This document shows positions 1-9,878 of a stretch of 64,000 bases of DNA, piece by piece. The notes beneath the pieces were generated by a model. It was not told the origin of the DNA. It saw only the letters and a list, made by a program, of their open reading frames with translations, and made no database searches. Position 1 is the stretch's first letter, and every line of letters starts with the position of its first letter. Both the position numbers and the translations under genes were made by a program. The DNA is taken from positions 62,001 through 126,000 of the forward strand of contig NZ_FUHU01000046.1 in NCBI RefSeq assembly GCF_900163565.1, written 5' to 3'. The stretch comes from Agrococcus casei LMG 22410 (lineage in GTDB: Bacteria > Actinomycetota > Actinomycetes > Actinomycetales > Microbacteriaceae).

Positions 1-89
1 TCGAGCGAGACGCTGTCGACGACCGTTCGACCGCTGCCCTTGGGGCCGAACTCGATGCTGAGGTCAGTGATGGAAAGGACTGCACTCAT
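1..89 (-). CDS. Peptide ABC transporter ATP-binding subunit, N-terminal fragment
   Basis: Only the first 29 codons lie inside the window; the rest is beyond the left edge. The ATG at 89 overlaps the stop of the permease gene as ATGA, so the two are translationally coupled. The visible start (MSAVLSITDLSIEFGPKGSG) has the beta-strand layout that opens the DppD/OppD family of ABC ATPases, ahead of the Walker A motif, which is not in view. Its place right after two permeases and a binding protein makes it the energising subunit of the dipeptide/oligopeptide importer. Whether a second ATPase (DppF type) follows cannot be seen. Confidence 0.8.
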   Translation of the reverse strand, partial: MSAVLSITDLSIEFGPKGSGRTVVDSVSL

Positions 90-1069
90 TGGTTTGGCTC
101 CTGCCTGCCCTGTGCGAAGTCGGGTTCTGCACCCGGGTCGGCGGCCGCATCCGTCGTCACTGCCGGGGCTGCGGCTCCAGCGCCTTGACGCTCGGCCGAT
201 GACAGCGGGTCGAGCACGTCGCGGAGTGAGTCGCCAATGAAGTTGCATGCCATGACCACGGTGAGAATCGCAAGACCGGGGAAGACTCCGAGCCACCAAG
301 CGTCGATGTTCTGCATCGCCCCAGAGATCATTGCGCCCCACTCGGCAGTCGGAGGCTGGGCTCCGAGGCCCAGGAACGACAGGCCGGTGAGCAGCAGAAT
401 TGCTGTGCCGATTTCGAGGGATGCGAGCACCAGCACGGGGCCGAGTATGTTCGGCAGAATGTCGGTGCGCAGTGACCGCCACGACGAGTACCCGAGCATG
501 CGTGATGCCACGACGAAGTTCTGCGAGCGAAGGCTCACGACCAGCGATCGCGTGACACGTGCATACACGGGCCACGTGACGATGATGCCGGCAAGCACCG
601 CGTTGAACAGCGACGGACCGAGGGATGCGGCGATCACCATGGCGAGAATCACCGTCGGGAACGCCATGAAGAGATCGGTGAGGCGACCAAGCACCTCGTC
701 GACCCAGCCTCCGACATACCCGCCGATCGCTCCGATCAGGGTGCCGAGCACCATGGCGCAGAGCACCAGCATTCCCGCAAACGGGATCGTCACTCGGGCT
801 CCGTGAATGAGGCGAGAGAGCACATCGCGGCCCAATGCATCCGTGCCGAACCACGCCAGCTCACTTGGCGGCATGAGACGCGGAAGCTCCTGTGCGAGCG
901 GGCCATAGGGAGCGATCCAGGGTGCGAACACAGCCAGGATCAGCCAGATTCCGGCGATGACGACGCCGATGATCGCCAGGGGGCTTCGCCATGCGGCCGG
1001 CAGCCTGCGCCGAGCCTTGCGCTGAAGCTTTGCATCTGCGGAGCGGCCGATATTCGTGTTCGAGCTCAT
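86..1069 (-). CDS. dppC: Dipeptide/oligopeptide ABC transporter permease DppC-type
   Basis: A 327-residue inner-membrane permease of the DppC/OppC/GsiD group, which forms the translocation channel with the DppB-type partner. The N-terminal arm carries the family OppC leader segment, then one membrane helix at about residues 30-52, a periplasmic loop containing PSELAWFGTDALGRDVLSR (the GTDxxGRDVxSR signature of DppC proteins), and five further helices. The cytoplasmic EAA-like loop that contacts the ATPase is near residues 185-215. The C-terminal 40 residues are an Ala/Pro-rich tail without predicted structure, longer than usual. The start overlaps the dppB stop by four bases and the stop overlaps the ATPase start by four bases, so this is a tightly coupled operon. 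The substrate cannot be told from sequence. Confidence 0.93.
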   Translation of the reverse strand: MSSNTNIGRSADAKLQRKARRRLPAAWRSPLAIIGVVIAGIWLILAVFAPWIAPYGPLAQELPRLMPPSELAWFGTDALGRDVLSRLIHGARVTIPFAGMLVLCAMVLGTLIGAIGGYVGGWVDEVLGRLTDLFMAFPTVILAMVIAASLGPSLFNAVLAGIIVTWPVYARVTRSLVVSLRSQNFVVASRMLGYSSWRSLRTDILPNILGPVLVLASLEIGTAILLLTGLSFLGLGAQPPTAEWGAMISGAMQNIDAWWLGVFPGLAILTVVMACNFIGDSLRDVLDPLSSAERQGAGAAAPAVTTDAAADPGAEPDFAQGRQEPNQ

Positions 1070-2127
1070 CGCAGCCTCACTCTCGGGTCGAGAACGCTGT
1101 ACATGAGGTCGACGACCAGGTTGATGCCGACATAGATCACACCGACCACGAGGCCAACACCCATGACTGCGGGCAGGTCGAGGTTGATTGCGGCGTTATA
1201 CGCGTAGGTGCCGAGCCCTGGCCAGGCGAAGATCGCCTCAACCAGCACGGTTCCTGACAACAGAGAGCCGAACGCGATGCCCAGCATGGTCAGGATCGGC
1301 AGCGATGCGCCGCGCAGCAGGTAGCCGCCGATGATGCGTCGGCCGGGCAGCCCCTTGGCGCGGGCCGCCCTGATGTAGTCGGAAGAGAGGACTTCGAGCA
1401 CGGATGTGCGAATGAACCGAGTCAGGAGTCCCACGGTGAACAGCGACAGCACGAGCACCGGCAGCGCCAGGTGCGCAGCGGCGTCGATGAAGCCGACATG
1501 GTCGCCATCAATTGCGAAGTCGACAAGGTAGAGGCCAGTGACCTGGGGCGGCGGGTTCAACGTGGGGGAGAGGCGGCCAGAGCCGGGCGCCCACCCGAGT
1601 TCCATGAAGAAGAAGCGGTAGGTGATGATCGCCAGCCAGAACGTCGGCACGCTGAGGCCGATGAGCGAGAGTACGCGGATCACCTGATCAGGCAGCCGGC
1701 CTGCCCGGTAGGCGGCGATGGTGCCGAGCACCAGGGCAACGGCGAGCGAGAGGATGACGGATGCGACGGCCACTTCGATCGTCGCAGGCAGCGCGACCGC
1801 GAGTTCTTCGAGAACAGGGCGGCTGGTGCGAATCGACGTGCCGAGGTCGCCCTGCACGAGTGACACCAGGTAGATCCAGTAGCGCTCGGGCAACGGCCGA
1901 TCCATGCCGTAGCGCTCTCGGTACGCGGCGACGGTTGCTTCGTTCTCTCGAGCCCCTTCACCGAGAGCAGCAGCGATCGGGTCGCCTGGAACTATCGCGG
2001 TGAGGATGAACGTGACGATCGTCACGCCGATGAGCAGCAGCACCGAGGTGATCAGTCGCTGCAGAATGTAGCGCGGCAGCGCGGAGCCGCGTGTGCGACT
2101 CCGCGCTGCCTTGGTTGCTGTGGTCAT
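1066..2127 (-). CDS. dppB: Dipeptide/oligopeptide ABC transporter permease DppB-type
   Basis: A 353-residue permease of the DppB/OppB group and partner of the downstream DppC. The sequence begins with a cytoplasmic arm and the family hallmark YILQRLITSVLLLIGVTIVT, followed by GDP in the first external loop, and then five more membrane segments. The coupling loop near residues 250-280 has the expected DYIRAARAKGLPGRRII pattern. The length is typical, slightly extended by an insertion around residues 185-215. It starts four bases after the dppA stop, with only a weak ribosome site there, so it probably relies on coupling with dppA. Together with dppA, dppC and the edge ATPase it forms a complete importer core. 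Confidence 0.94.
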   Translation of the reverse strand: MTTATKAARSRTRGSALPRYILQRLITSVLLLIGVTIVTFILTAIVPGDPIAAALGEGARENEATVAAYRERYGMDRPLPERYWIYLVSLVQGDLGTSIRTSRPVLEELAVALPATIEVAVASVILSLAVALVLGTIAAYRAGRLPDQVIRVLSLIGLSVPTFWLAIITYRFFFMELGWAPGSGRLSPTLNPPPQVTGLYLVDFAIDGDHVGFIDAAAHLALPVLVLSLFTVGLLTRFIRTSVLEVLSSDYIRAARAKGLPGRRIIGGYLLRGASLPILTMLGIAFGSLLSGTVLVEAIFAWPGLGTYAYNAAINLDLPAVMGVGLVVGVIYVGINLVVDLMYSVLDPRVRLR

Positions 2128-2131
2128 CGAA

Positions 2132-3724
2132 CTACTGTGCCGGCGTGAGCTCGGCGAGGTCGATGGTCCAGTTCGAGTTGTAGTTCACGCCGTCGACTCC
2201 CGACGAAGCAAAGCTGCGAGCCGGCACGATGAGCGGAATGAAGGGTCCTTCTTCCTGCAGTGCGGTTGCGAACTCGGCAAAGGCCTGCTCGCGCTCGTCG
2301 ACGTCGGTCGCGTTGCGCGCCTGGGTCACCAGGTCGGCGATTTCAGGTGCTGCTTCTGCCGGCCAGCCAGCACGGGTTCCGACCGTCTCGGACGGGCCAA
2401 ACGGGAGGAACGATGACGAGTCTGCGAAGTCCGGGCCCCAGTACCACATGGCGAACTCTGCGGTGCCGTTCACGTAGGGGTCGATCTCGGTCGCGAACGG
2501 CGCAGGTGCGAGTTCGATGTTGATGTCGGCCTCGGCCAGCTGCGACTGCACGCGCTCAGCGAGCGTGGTGAAGTCAACGCCGCCGATGGGCTGGTCATTC
2601 GGGAAGCGAAGGGTCAAGGTGCTGCCGTCGTAGCCGGACTCCTCGAGAGCGGCTGCTGCACGGTCAAGATCCTGTTCGATGCCGCCGTCGAGTGCGCCAG
2701 GGAACATTGGCGGAATCACTCCGGTCGCCTGGGATGCACCCTCGCCAGAGAGTTCGAGCAGTGCGTCGTAGTCGAGTGCGTAGCGGATAGCCTCAGCCAG
2801 CTTCGGGTTGGCCAGGTCACCGCTGACTTCGTCGCTCTGGTTCACGAACAAGAAGATCTGCTGTGCGCCGGGGCCCGCGTTGATGTCGAAGTCTCCCTCG
2901 AGCTGCGCAACCTGGTCCCCTGAGAGGTCGAGTGCGAGGTGCGAGTCGCCACCGCGCAAGTTGGTCAGCTGCGTGGCTGCTTCGGTTACGTTGCGCACGA
3001 CGATGCGGTCGTACTGAGCGGGCTGGTCACCGTTGTACTCGGGGTTCGGCACGAGCACGACCTGGGTCGTCAAGTTGAACGAATCGAGCTGGTACGGGCC
3101 CGAGCCAACCGATGTGCCGTTGAGGAACTCCTCGGCGGCATCGGTGTCATCCGTCGTCCCGCCGTTTTCAATCACGACCTCGGAGTTCAGGATGCCCAGG
3201 GCAGGGTTCGTCACGATGGCCGGCAGCTGCAGGTACGGTTCGTCGGTGCTGATCATGACCGTCTGGGTGTCGATCTTCTCGATATCGATGTCGACCACGA
3301 GGTGGTTGGCCTTCGAGGCTTCCATGCCCATCAGCCGCTCGAACGAGAACATGACGTCGTCTGCGTCGACGACCGAGCCATCCGAGAACGTGCGCCCCTC
3401 GTCAAGCGTGAACGTGAACTCGGTCGCCTCGTCGTTGACCTCCATCGTCGCCAGACCGGGCACGGGTTCGGATTCGTCGCCGCCTTCGAAGGTCAGCAGC
3501 GTCTCATAGATGGGGCGCAAGATCGTGTTGCCGGTCGGCACGTAGTTGCGGCCCGGGTCACCGGTTTCGAGGGAGAACGCGGTGTCGACCACCAGGGTGC
3601 CCCCAGAGGTCGAATCGCCATCGTTGTTGCTGTTATTGCTGGAGTTGCCGCCGGAGCACGACGTCAGGGCGAGCGCACCGACGATGCCGAGCGCAACGGC
3701 GCGACGGCTGAATCGTGTAGCCAT
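2132..3724 (-). CDS. dppA: Family 5 extracellular solute-binding lipoprotein (DppA/OppA type)
   Basis: A 530-residue peptide-binding lipoprotein that captures substrate outside the membrane and hands it to DppBC. A basic N-terminus with a twin-arginine-like SRR is followed by a hydrophobic stretch and the lipobox LTSC, with Cys23 the lipidated residue. A Ser/Asn/Gly-rich linker leads into the SBP_bac_5 fold, with the conserved LETGDPGRNYVP opening strand and the segment FTLDEGRTFSDGSVVDADDV, typical of the family. An AAAGGA ribosome site precedes the ATG. It follows the small monooxygenase-like gene by 58 bases and is probably in the same transcript. The ligand may be a dipeptide, oligopeptide or another compound carried by this family. 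Confidence 0.93.
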   Translation of the reverse strand: MATRFSRRAVALGIVGALALTSCSGGNSSNNSNNDGDSTSGGTLVVDTAFSLETGDPGRNYVPTGNTILRPIYETLLTFEGGDESEPVPGLATMEVNDEATEFTFTLDEGRTFSDGSVVDADDVMFSFERLMGMEASKANHLVVDIDIEKIDTQTVMISTDEPYLQLPAIVTNPALGILNSEVVIENGGTTDDTDAAEEFLNGTSVGSGPYQLDSFNLTTQVVLVPNPEYNGDQPAQYDRIVVRNVTEAATQLTNLRGGDSHLALDLSGDQVAQLEGDFDINAGPGAQQIFLFVNQSDEVSGDLANPKLAEAIRYALDYDALLELSGEGASQATGVIPPMFPGALDGGIEQDLDRAAAALEESGYDGSTLTLRFPNDQPIGGVDFTTLAERVQSQLAEADINIELAPAPFATEIDPYVNGTAEFAMWYWGPDFADSSSFLPFGPSETVGTRAGWPAEAAPEIADLVTQARNATDVDEREQAFAEFATALQEEGPFIPLIVPARSFASSGVDGVNYNSNWTIDLAELTPAQ

Positions 3725-3782
3725 TCTGGATCCTTTTCTTGGGGTGTGGGACAGCAGCGGGAGGCGCTGTCAGATACGGGAG

Positions 3783-4109
3783 TCAGCCGACCTGGGCTGA
3801 TGCGTGGTGCAGGCTTTCGACGATGCTGCCCTTGGATTCCGAAGTGAATCCTTCGGCAAGGAATTCGTTGATGCCGTCGGTGCTCGACTGGCGCCACGGG
3901 TTCGATACCCAGCCGTCATAGTCAGCGGCAGAGTTCCAAAGAGCGGTGACGAGCAGGCGGTCGTCGTTTTCAGGGTCGGGATAGATCTCGGTCGACAGGC
4001 AGCCGGCTTCGCGCACGGCACGTTCCAGAGCGCCGGTCTCCTTGTACCAGTCGATGACGTCATCACGCCGTCCCGGTTTGAGATCAAGATGCAGGAAAGT
4101 TCGAATCAT
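3783..4109 (-). CDS. Antibiotic biosynthesis monooxygenase (ABM) fold protein
   Basis: A 108-residue protein with the ferredoxin-like dimeric alpha-beta barrel of the ABM family: MIRTFLHLDLKPGRRDDVID at the start, a central ENDDRLLVTALWNSAADYDGW, and a closing helix. Family members include quinol monooxygenases, IsdG-type heme-degrading enzymes and small stress proteins, so the reaction is open. The start at 4109 is chosen because GGAG lies seven bases upstream; a longer upstream ORF exists but lacks a ribosome site. It is the first gene of the dpp-type operon and lies divergent from the two XRE-cupin regulators, which may control it. The link between a monooxygenase-like protein and a peptide importer suggests the imported compound is oxidised or detoxified. 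Confidence 0.75.
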   Translation of the reverse strand: MIRTFLHLDLKPGRRDDVIDWYKETGALERAVREAGCLSTEIYPDPENDDRLLVTALWNSAADYDGWVSNPWRQSSTDGINEFLAEGFTSESKGSIVESLHHASAQVG

Positions 4110-4155
4110 GGCGCGCTCCGTCGTTGGAATTTCTGTATGGCCAAAGCTATACACT

Positions 4156-4176
4156 CGAATAGCGATAGTCGATAGT
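4156..4176. promoter_or_regulatory. Three 7-bp direct repeats in the divergent promoter region
   Basis: CGAATAG, CGATAGT and CGATAGT follow each other without gaps between the ABM-dpp operon and the XRE-cupin genes. A further pair of related words (AGTGTAA and AGTGTTA, 11 bases apart) lies at about 4185-4202. Tandem short repeats between a regulator and a divergent target are a common operator layout. Binding by either XRE protein is inferred, not shown. Confidence 0.4.
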
Positions 4177-4293
4177 TTCGCCCCAGTGTAATGAAAGTGT
4201 TACCAGAGCGAAATCTCGCTGAGTGCCATCGGTGCCTGGGATACCGGGCTGGGTGGCTATTCTTGGCGATAAGCAATGACGAAGGAAGAACTG

Positions 4294-4896
4294 ATGAGTT
4301 CTGAGGATGACCTCGACCTGGACGGCACTGGCGCCGACTGGGTCCTGAGCAACATTGGCGGGCGCATCCGCGACTTCCGTCGTCATCGTCGGCTTACACT
4401 CGCCCAGCTTGCTGAACAGAGTGGTTACAGCGAGGGCTACATCTCTGCCGTTGAAACGTCGGCGACGGTGCCCAGCATCAGCGCTCTGAGCACGCTGTCT
4501 GCAGTGTTGCGCGTTGATGTCTCAGAGCTCTTTCCGCGTGAAGTCGAGGCCGAAGTGACGGTGCACCGTGCAAGTGGCCCGAACCACCTCCGCCTTTCGG
4601 AGTCTGCGACCGAGTCGTACTCGCTGCTCTCGTCGAGGCTCAACAATCCTTCGTACACCGCATTGCGGCACGAGTTCACGAGCATCGACAGCAGTGCGAC
4701 CTACCGGTATCTGGGGGAGCGATTCTGCCTGGTGCTCGATGGTGAAGTCACACTGTCATTTGAGGGAACGAGCTTCACCATGGGTCCGGGCGATTCCCTG
4801 CACTACGCGTCACAGCCCCAGCACAGTCTGTCGATGCATCCGGATGCCGAGCGGGTCGAACTGCTCTGGCTCGTGACCCCGGCGCTGGTTCGATGA
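4294..4896 (+). CDS. XRE-family regulator with C-terminal cupin domain (first of pair)
   Basis: A 200-residue transcription factor. Residues about 20-75 form an XRE/Cro helix-turn-helix (IGGRIRDFRRHRRLTLAQLA then YSEGYISAVE). The C-terminal half is a small cupin barrel (LGERFCLVLDGEVTLSFEGT, then MGPGDSLHYASQPQHS) that normally binds a small-molecule signal. The upstream ATG at 4276 is in frame, but GAAGGAAG at 4281-4288 is placed for the ATG at 4294, so that start is chosen. The gene ends in an ATGA overlap with a second regulator of the same architecture. It is divergent from the ABM-dpp operon, the most likely target. The cupin metal ligands are not clearly conserved. Confidence 0.9.
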   Translation: MSSEDDLDLDGTGADWVLSNIGGRIRDFRRHRRLTLAQLAEQSGYSEGYISAVETSATVPSISALSTLSAVLRVDVSELFPREVEAEVTVHRASGPNHLRLSESATESYSLLSSRLNNPSYTALRHEFTSIDSSATYRYLGERFCLVLDGEVTLSFEGTSFTMGPGDSLHYASQPQHSLSMHPDAERVELLWLVTPALVR

Positions 4897-5450
4897 ACGC
4901 CCCCGAGTCGGATGCGCTGGTGCCGCGGATCGGCCGCGCAATTCGTGATCGACGCAAGGCATCGGGTCTGACCCTGACGCAGCTTGCGCAGCAGGCCGAG
5001 ATTTCAGTCTCACACCTGTCGAACATCGAGACGGGTCAGTCGATTGCGTCGCTTCCGCTGCTGTCAAAGGTTGCCTCTGCCCTCGGCATCAGCATGGCTG
5101 AGCTCACGCGCGACGAGAACCGACTCGTTGCGCACTCAGGTCGCCTGCCGACGCCTGGCGAACATTGGCGCATCCTGTCGCACGACGATCTGGAGACGCG
5201 GATTGCTGCCGGCGACTTTGCGGCAGGAGCTGAGCTGGCGTTTCCGTTCCCCCTTGAGGGTCGTGACTGCTTTCTCACAGTGCTGTCTGGTGCCGTGAAG
5301 GTGACCGTTGACGGCGGTGAGTATTCGCTCGGACAGGGTGATGCCATTGATGCGCGCAGTGCGGCGATTCTAACGATCGTGGTCGCGGATGACGCTCGGA
5401 TCGTGTGCTCAACCTCACCGAGCTCGCGGGATACCGGCATCAGCGGCTGA
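4893..5450 (+). CDS. XRE-family regulator with C-terminal cupin domain (second of pair)
   Basis: A 185-residue protein with the same order of domains as its neighbour: helix-turn-helix at about residues 10-65 (RIGRAIRDRRKASGLTLTQL and SVSHLSNIETG), then a degenerate cupin (FLTVLSGAVKVTVDGGEYSL and GQGDAIDARS). Its ATG overlaps the stop of the first regulator by four bases, so the two are probably made in fixed ratio and could act as a heterodimer. Sequence similarity between them is limited outside the DNA-binding domain, so the duplication, if that is what it is, is old. The cupin is shorter than that of its partner, and a ligand-binding role is uncertain. Confidence 0.88.
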   Translation: MNAPESDALVPRIGRAIRDRRKASGLTLTQLAQQAEISVSHLSNIETGQSIASLPLLSKVASALGISMAELTRDENRLVAHSGRLPTPGEHWRILSHDDLETRIAAGDFAAGAELAFPFPLEGRDCFLTVLSGAVKVTVDGGEYSLGQGDAIDARSAAILTIVVADDARIVCSTSPSSRDTGISG

Positions 5451-5502
5451 GTGCGGCTGTCACACCGGCAGGTTTCGCGACTTCCAAGCAGCTCGGGCGA
5501 GG

Positions 5503-5715
5503 CTACTCGGTCCAGCTGAGCCCTGCGTCGTCGAGGGCGTCAGACAGGATGCGCAGGGCCTTCGGGCCGACACCGTGCAGGTTCCCGAGGCGCTTCTTGC
5601 CATAGTTGGCGGCCTCGGCAAGTGTCGTGATGCCTTCGTGCAGGAGGGCGCTGGTCGCGGGTCGGCCGATGCGTGGAAGGCCGCCAATCTGCTCAGGTGC
5701 GTCGCGTGTGCTCAT
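5503..5715 (-). CDS. Helix-hairpin-helix mini-protein (RNA polymerase alpha-CTD-like)
   Basis: A 70-residue basic protein that is almost entirely a tandem helix-hairpin-helix fold: IGRPATSALLHEGITTLAEA followed by LGNLHGVGPKALRILSDAL. This is the layout of the RNA polymerase alpha C-terminal domain and of short DNA-binding HhH proteins common in actinobacteria, often annotated simply as DNA-binding protein. It probably binds DNA without sequence specificity or touches a transcription complex. Its ATG overlaps the stop of the upstream unknown gene (ATGA at 5712-5715), so the two are co-translated. It converges on the XRE-cupin pair, with 52 bases between stops. Confidence 0.8.
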   Translation of the reverse strand: MSTRDAPEQIGGLPRIGRPATSALLHEGITTLAEAANYGKKRLGNLHGVGPKALRILSDALDDAGLSWTE

Positions 5716-5990
5716 GCTGACGCCATAGCGTCGCGGTTTATCTCAGCTGCCATTCGATGAGCTCGACCAATCTCTTTTCGAGTCGTTGCCTCCATGACAT
5801 GGATATCGCCTTGCGCTGTAACGACAGTGAGATACACAGAAGCCGTGAATATGCCAGAAGGGCCATTGGCAATCTGCGCATAGGCGCCAGGCCCAAGCGG
5901 CCACTTTCCGGGGCTCCAAGAGTACATGACCGAACGGATCAGCACGCCGTTCTTGTACTTGTACTCGTGAATTCGCGGGACTCCGGCCAT
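5712..5990 (-). CDS. Hypothetical protein coupled to HhH mini-protein
   Basis: A 92-residue protein that I do not recognise. It has no signal peptide or membrane helix and is predicted to be a small beta-rich domain (VLIRSVMYSWSP, FTASVYLTVVTAQGDIHVME) followed by a C-terminal helix rich in Arg, Glu and Ala. The reading frame is supported by the ATGA overlap with the HhH gene downstream and by GC-rich third positions. The ribosome site before the ATG is weak. A terminator for the nrd operon lies just upstream (6046-6081), so it has its own promoter. Function is unknown; a DNA-related role is possible through its partner. Confidence 0.6.
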   Translation of the reverse strand: MAGVPRIHEYKYKNGVLIRSVMYSWSPGKWPLGPGAYAQIANGPSGIFTASVYLTVVTAQGDIHVMEATTRKEIGRAHRMAAEINRDAMASA

Positions 5991-6045
5991 GCTTTGATCT
6001 TGGCCGAGAGTCTGTCTGAATGCCAGCGATTAGAGCGCAATAACT

Positions 6046-6081
6046 AAAAAGGACCCCGAACTCACATGGTGCGGGTCGGGG
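6046..6081 (-). terminator. Intrinsic terminator of the nrd operon
   Basis: On the minus strand CCCCGA and TCGGGG form a stem around a 16-base loop, followed by TCC and five T residues (A run at 6046-6050 on the plus strand). It lies about 180 bases after the nrdF stop, with no gene in between, and just before the start of the 5712-5990 gene. Confidence 0.6.
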
Positions 6082-6130
6082 CACTTTCAGCTATGGGTTT
6101 CGTCTCGCTTCGCTTGGCTCAGACGCAGAA

Positions 6131-6162
6131 CGGCTCAACGATGCATTCGCAACGTTGAGCCG
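6131..6162. repeat. 10-bp inverted repeat downstream of nrdF
   Basis: CGGCTCAACG at 6131-6140 and CGTTGAGCCG at 6153-6162 are perfect reverse complements with a 12-base loop. On the minus strand the stem is followed by TTCTGCGTCT, so it could be an additional weak terminator. The bases around it (about 6096-6220) carry two copies of a GGGTTTCG...CTCGCT phrase that resembles the palindromic intergenic repeats common in Microbacteriaceae. Confidence 0.45.
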
Positions 6163-6258
6163 ATCGCTGTGGGTTTCGGCTCGCTCGCCTTCGGCGGGCT
6201 CGCTCAACCTTGACATGCGACGCATGAACGCCGCGCAGCGGCATTGATGCGACTCATA

Positions 6259-7263
<1,005 letters not shown>

Positions 7264-9420
7264 TCACAGCATGCAGCTGACGCAGCCATCCACTTCAGTG
7301 CCCTCGAGCGCGAGCTGGCGCAGACGGATGTAGTAGATCGTCTTGATGCCCTTGCGCCATGCGTAGATCTGCGCGCGGTTGATGTCACGCGTGGTCGCCG
7401 TGTCTTTGAAGAACAGCGTCAGCGAGAGGCCCTGGTCGACGTGCTGCGTTGCCGCTGCATAGGTGTCGATGATCTTCTCGTAGCCGATCTCGTACGCATC
7501 CTGGAAGTACTCCAGGTTGTCGTTCGTCATGTGCGGCGCCGGGTAGTAGACGCGACCGAGCTTGCCTTCCTTGCGGATCTCGATCTTCGACGCGATCGGG
7601 TGGATCGATGAGGTCGCGTGGTTGATGTACGAGATCGAGCCCGTCGGCGGAACAGCCTGCAGGTTCTGGTTGTAGATGCCGTGCTCCTGCACGCTCGCCT
7701 TGAGCTGCGCCCAGTCGGCCTGCGTCGGAATGTGGATCTGCGCATCCGCAAAGATCTTCGCGACCTTCTCGGTTGCCGGCACCCACTCCTGGTCGGTGTA
7801 CTTGTCGAAGAACTCGCCGCTCGCGTACTTCGAGTTCTCGAAGTTCTGGAACGTCTCGCCCTTCTCCATTGCGATCTTGTTGGATGCGCGAATGGCGTGG
7901 AAGAGCACCGTGTAGAAGTAGATGTTCGTGAAGTCGATGCCCTCTTCAGAGCCGTAGAAGATGCGCTCGCGACCGAGGTAGCCGTGCAGGTTCATCTGGC
8001 CGAGGCCGATTGCGTGGCTCATGTCGTTGCCGCGTGCGATCGACGGCACCGAGGTGATGTTCGACTGGTCGCTCACTGCGGTGAGTGTGCGAATCGCCGT
8101 CTCGATGGTGGCACCGAAGTCAGACGAATCCATCGCCTTCGCGATGTTCATCGAACCGAGGTTGCACGAGATGTCCTTGCCGATCTCTTCGTAGCCCAGG
8201 TCGGCGTCGTACTCGCTCGGCGTGTTCACCTGCAGGATCTCGCTGCAGAGGTTCGACATGTTGATGCGGCCCTCGATGGGGTTCTCGCGGTTCACAGTGT
8301 CTTCGAACACGACGTAGGGGTAGCCCGACTCGAACTGGATCTCGGCGATCGTCTGGAAGAACTCGCGAGCTTTCATCTTCTTCTTCGAGATGCGCGAGTC
8401 GTCGACCATCTCGTAGTACTTCTCGGTGACCGAGATGTCGCTGAAGGGCTTGCCGTAGACGCGCTCAACGTCGTAGGGGGAGAACAGGTACATGTCCTCG
8501 CCCTTCTTGGCGAGCTCGAACGTGATGTCGGGGATCACGACGCCGAGTGAGAGCGTCTTGATGCGGATCTTCTCGTCGGCGTTCTCACGCTTGGTGTCGA
8601 GGAACCGCATGATGTCAGGGTGGTGGGCGTTGAGGTACACAGCACCGGCGCCCTGACGAGCACCGAGCTGGTTCGCGTACGAGAAGCTGTCTTCGAACAG
8701 CTTCATCACGGGGATCACGCCAGACGACTGGTTCTGGATCTGCTTGATCGGTGCGCCGTACTCACGGATGTTCGTGAGGTTGAACGCGACGCCGCCGCCG
8801 CGCTTCGACAGCTGCAGGGCCGAGTTGATCGAGCGGCCGATCGACTCCATGTTGTCTTCGATGCGCAGCAGGAAGCACGAGACGAGCTCGCCGCGCTGCT
8901 TCTTGCCGGCGTTGAGGAACGTCGGCGTTGCGGGCTGGAAGCGTCCCTGCACGATCTCGTCGACGATGCTGGTCGCGAGGCCGCGGTCGCCGTCGGCCAG
9001 GGCCAGGGCGACGTTGACGACGCGGTCTTCGTAGCGCTCGAGGTAGCGCTTGCCGTCGAACGTCTTGAGCGTGTACGAGGTGTAGTACTTGAACGCACCG
9101 AGGAACGTCGGGAAGCGGAACTTGTACCCGTAGGCGCGCTTCATGAGCGACTTGATGAACTCGAAGTCGTACTTGTTGAGCACCTCCTCCTCGTAGTACT
9201 CGTTCTCGACGAGGTAGTCGAGCTTCTCCTTCAGCGAGTGGAAGAAGACCGTGTTCTGGTTGACGTGCTGCAGGAAGTACGCGTTCGCAGCCTCGCGGTC
9301 CTTGTCGAACTGAATCTCGCCGTTCGGGCCGTAGAGGTTCAGCATCGCGTTGAGTGCGTGGTAGTCGAGCCCCGACTGGGTCGCGCTCGCCTGCGCGTGC
9401 TCGGTGGTTACTGTTGCCAC
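7264..9420 (-). CDS. nrdE: Class Ib ribonucleotide reductase alpha subunit (R1E)
   Basis: A 718-residue catalytic subunit that converts NDPs to dNDPs in the cytoplasm. The N-terminal NrdE domain ([14 protein letters not shown]) is followed by the ten-stranded barrel containing the catalytic cysteine region [30 protein letters not shown], the NLCSEI loop with the radical-site cysteine, and [18 protein letters not shown]. The C-terminal tail DGCVSCML carries the CxxC pair that is re-reduced by NrdH. GTG at 9420 is chosen because it gives a normal family length and a shared position with the nrdI stop; the longer frame to 9504 overlaps nrdI deeply. The 13-base overlap with nrdI indicates coupled translation. 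Confidence 0.97.
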   Translation of the reverse strand: MATVTTEHAQASATQSGLDYHALNAMLNLYGPNGEIQFDKDREAANAYFLQHVNQNTVFFHSLKEKLDYLVENEYYEEEVLNKYDFEFIKSLMKRAYGYKFRFPTFLGAFKYYTSYTLKTFDGKRYLERYEDRVVNVALALADGDRGLATSIVDEIVQGRFQPATPTFLNAGKKQRGELVSCFLLRIEDNMESIGRSINSALQLSKRGGGVAFNLTNIREYGAPIKQIQNQSSGVIPVMKLFEDSFSYANQLGARQGAGAVYLNAHHPDIMRFLDTKRENADEKIRIKTLSLGVVIPDITFELAKKGEDMYLFSPYDVERVYGKPFSDISVTEKYYEMVDDSRISKKKMKAREFFQTIAEIQFESGYPYVVFEDTVNRENPIEGRINMSNLCSEILQVNTPSEYDADLGYEEIGKDISCNLGSMNIAKAMDSSDFGATIETAIRTLTAVSDQSNITSVPSIARGNDMSHAIGLGQMNLHGYLGRERIFYGSEEGIDFTNIYFYTVLFHAIRASNKIAMEKGETFQNFENSKYASGEFFDKYTDQEWVPATEKVAKIFADAQIHIPTQADWAQLKASVQEHGIYNQNLQAVPPTGSISYINHATSSIHPIASKIEIRKEGKLGRVYYPAPHMTNDNLEYFQDAYEIGYEKIIDTYAAATQHVDQGLSLTLFFKDTATTRDINRAQIYAWRKGIKTIYYIRLRQLALEGTEVDGCVSCML

Positions 9421-9854
9421 AGTCTGTCCAATCCTTCGTTCACATTCATTACGTCTTCTGGAGTCCCGAATACTTCGAAACGGTAGAGATGGGGCACCTT
9501 GCACTTGGCTGACACGATTTCTCCTGCCAGACAGTAGGCGGCCCCGAAGTTGGTGTTGCCTGCCGTCACGACTCCGCGGATCAGTGACCGGTTGTGCTCG
9601 TCATTGAGAAACTTGATCACCTGTTTGGGAACCGCGCCCCGCCCGTTGCCGCCCCCGTAGGTGGGGAGGATGAGCACGTACGGCTCGTCGACATGCAGCG
9701 GGGGTTCGGTCGAGTAGAGGGGGATGCGCTGGGCGGGCCGTCCGAGCTTCTCGATGAATCGGTGCGTGTTGCCCGACACCGAAGAGAAGTAGACGATCGT
9801 CGAGACGTCTGAGATCGAGCTGCCCTGCATCGTGTCGTCCTGGACACTCAGCAT
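9408..9854 (-). CDS. nrdI: NrdI flavodoxin-like protein of class Ib ribonucleotide reductase
   Basis: A 148-residue FMN-binding flavodoxin relative that generates superoxide to assemble the dimanganese-tyrosyl cofactor of NrdF. The phosphate-binding loop is seen as [16 protein letters not shown], and the flavin loops as [20 protein letters not shown] and [17 protein letters not shown], all characteristic of NrdI. A strong GGAGGGAGG ribosome site precedes the ATG at 9854. The gene lies between nrdH (24 bases upstream) and nrdE, with which it overlaps by 13 bases. Length is normal for the family. Confidence 0.96.
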   Translation of the reverse strand: MLSVQDDTMQGSSISDVSTIVYFSSVSGNTHRFIEKLGRPAQRIPLYSTEPPLHVDEPYVLILPTYGGGNGRGAVPKQVIKFLNDEHNRSLIRGVVTAGNTNFGAAYCLAGEIVSAKCKVPHLYRFEVFGTPEDVMNVNEGLDRLWQQ

Positions 9855-9878
9855 GCTGCCTCCCTCCTGCGACTGTCG

